Positions 51,016 through 51,425 of a stretch of 51,425 nt of DNA are shown in pieces. The notes under the pieces were generated by a model, which worked only from the letters and a program-made list of their open reading frames with translations, did not search any database and was not told the origin of the DNA. The position numbers and the translations under genes are program-made. This DNA comes from Candidatus Omnitrophica bacterium CG11_big_fil_rev_8_21_14_0_20_41_12 (GTDB lineage: Bacteria; Omnitrophota; Gorgyraeia; Gygaellales; Profunditerraquicolaceae), in NCBI GenBank assembly GCA_002796135.1, contig PCWB01000037.1, positions 1 to 51,425 on the forward strand, written 5' to 3'. How positions within the stretch are numbered: position 1 is the first letter of the stretch; each line of letters begins with the position of its first letter.

Positions 51016-51078
51016 GCGGGTCCTGTCTTGGGTATTTTCTTGCGCATGACGCGCTTCGAAAACACCCAAGCCACCCGC
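51016..51078. other. Long intergenic hairpin in the nucleoside-salvage operon
   Basis: GCGGGT...ACCCGC at the base, then CTTGGGT paired with ACCCAAG, TTTTC with GAAAA and GCGC with GCGC near the tip; bulges between. No U-run on either side. It sits in the 81-bp gap between phosphorylase and isomerase genes and could be an RNA-processing, attenuation or regulatory structure. Confidence 0.6.
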
Positions 51079-51086
51079 TAAATAAC

Positions 51087-51425
51087 CTAACCTTTCTCTA
51101 ATTTTTTAACTAATTCCAAAGCGATTTTAATGACATTACTTTCCGCCATATAATAAAGCGGATTCATAAAACCCATTTCCCCGGTAACCACATTATCGCT
51201 TACCGCTAAAATTGATCCGGCTTTGATATTATAAGTCTGACAAATTGTAAGCAGGGTTGAGGAAACCATATCTACTACCCTTGCCCCTTCTTTACGCTTA
51301 GCCTCCACAATCTCGCGAGTTTCGCGCAGGAGCGCATCCGTAGTCCAGGCTTTACCGCGGTGTACCGTCAAGCCCATACCTTGGGCAATCTCAAAAAGCA
51401 AATCAGAGATTTTTTTATCGCTGAC
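51087..51425 (-). CDS. Nucleoside phosphorylase family protein, C-terminal part
   Basis: The gene continues past the right edge; the open frame extends upstream (SDKKISDLLFEIAQGMGL) so the ORF-track start is not real. The visible 112 residues end in the PNP/UDP fold: RGKAWTTDALLRETREIV, then VVDMVSSTLLTICQTYNIKA, GSILAVSDNVVTGEMGF. The fold cleaves nucleosides with phosphate to pentose-1-phosphate and base. The ribose-binding MEx motif of the family (for example EMEGA, EMEAS) reads DMVSS here, so Glu is replaced by Val. It leads the operon whose isomerase and aldolase would take the sugar phosphate onward. Confidence 0.78.
   Translation of the reverse strand, partial: VSDKKISDLLFEIAQGMGLTVHRGKAWTTDALLRETREIVEAKRKEGARVVDMVSSTLLTICQTYNIKAGSILAVSDNVVTGEMGFMNPLYYMAESNVIKIALELVKKLEKG

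Overview
ORGANISM AND OVERALL CHARACTER. The window reads as chromosomal DNA of an uncultured diderm bacterium. Genes for lipid A acylation, LPS transport (LptE), BamD, Lnt, CsgG-like and other lipoproteins, and an outer-membrane beta-barrel show an LPS-type outer membrane. The protein set (compact UvrC, ComEC without its nuclease domain, AmmeMemoRadiSam-type radical SAM enzyme, split FeoB, MtnA/LsrF-type enzymes) suggests a Candidatus Omnitrophota (OP3)-like genome. That placement is inference from gene content; no rRNA is present. Nearly all genes lie on the minus strand in tightly packed, often overlapping runs. The few plus-strand genes (a DegT remnant plus a hydrolase, rpsT, a response regulator, an HTH/LAGLIDADG-like ORF and tRNA-Leu) mark the breaks between runs.

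LAYOUT. 1-0.5 kb: degraded transposase remnant at the edge. 0.5-3.7 kb: ArsB/NhaD-type permease, a pair of half-size DMT transporters and a GNAT protein. 3.8-5.0 kb: an internally deleted DegT aminotransferase pseudogene followed by a carboxylesterase-like hydrolase. 5.0-8.0 kb: HAD phosphatase, class III aminotransferase and arginase-fold operon. 8-16.4 kb: AmrS-like radical SAM enzyme, ZIP transporter, a 26-codon bTHX-like gene missed by the ORF track, a CsgG-like lipoprotein, HAD, a second ArsB/NhaD permease, an LpxL-like acyltransferase, a decayed adenosine-specific kinase and a PIG-L deacetylase. 16.4-28.4 kb: lnt, secA, prfB (with its programmed frameshift), a PilT-like ATPase, GT2, PEGA protein, short uvrC, murJ. 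28.4-32.8 kb: rpsT with a 57-bp tandem repeat, short holA, lptE, bamD, comEC, comEA. 32.8-38.7 kb: leaderless response regulator, a REP-associated transposase with inverted repeats, leuS, nfo, an XRE regulator, an HTH/LAGLIDADG-like ORF that runs antisense through tRNA-Ala(GGC), and tRNA-Leu(CAA). 38.7-42.6 kb: iron regulon (feoA, split feoB, an outer-membrane barrel, fur) with two Fur-type palindromes. 42.6-51.4 kb: SGNH lipoprotein, rlmN, and a catabolic operon.

HOW THE GENES WORK TOGETHER. The most interesting region is the right-hand operon, transcribed right to left: nucleoside phosphorylase (runs off the edge), MtnA/eIF2B-type sugar-phosphate isomerase, class II aldolase fused to an SCP2-like lipid-binding domain, LsrF-type thiolase/aldolase, zinc alcohol dehydrogenase, aldehyde dehydrogenase and acyl-CoA synthetase. 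The order matches a route from nucleoside to pentose-1-phosphate to ketose-1-phosphate to DHAP plus an aldehyde, which is then reduced, or oxidised and activated with CoA. This resembles the DHAP shunt for 5'-deoxyadenosine/methylthioadenosine and the ribulose-1-phosphate route, but it has additional enzymes and altered active-site motifs.

A second unlisted signal is an exactly spaced element, GTTAGA-N15-CGTCTATTGA. It occurs three times, in front of comEA-comEC, the REP-type transposase and the HTH/LAGLIDADG-like ORF, and looks like an alternative-sigma promoter shared by DNA-uptake and mobile genes.
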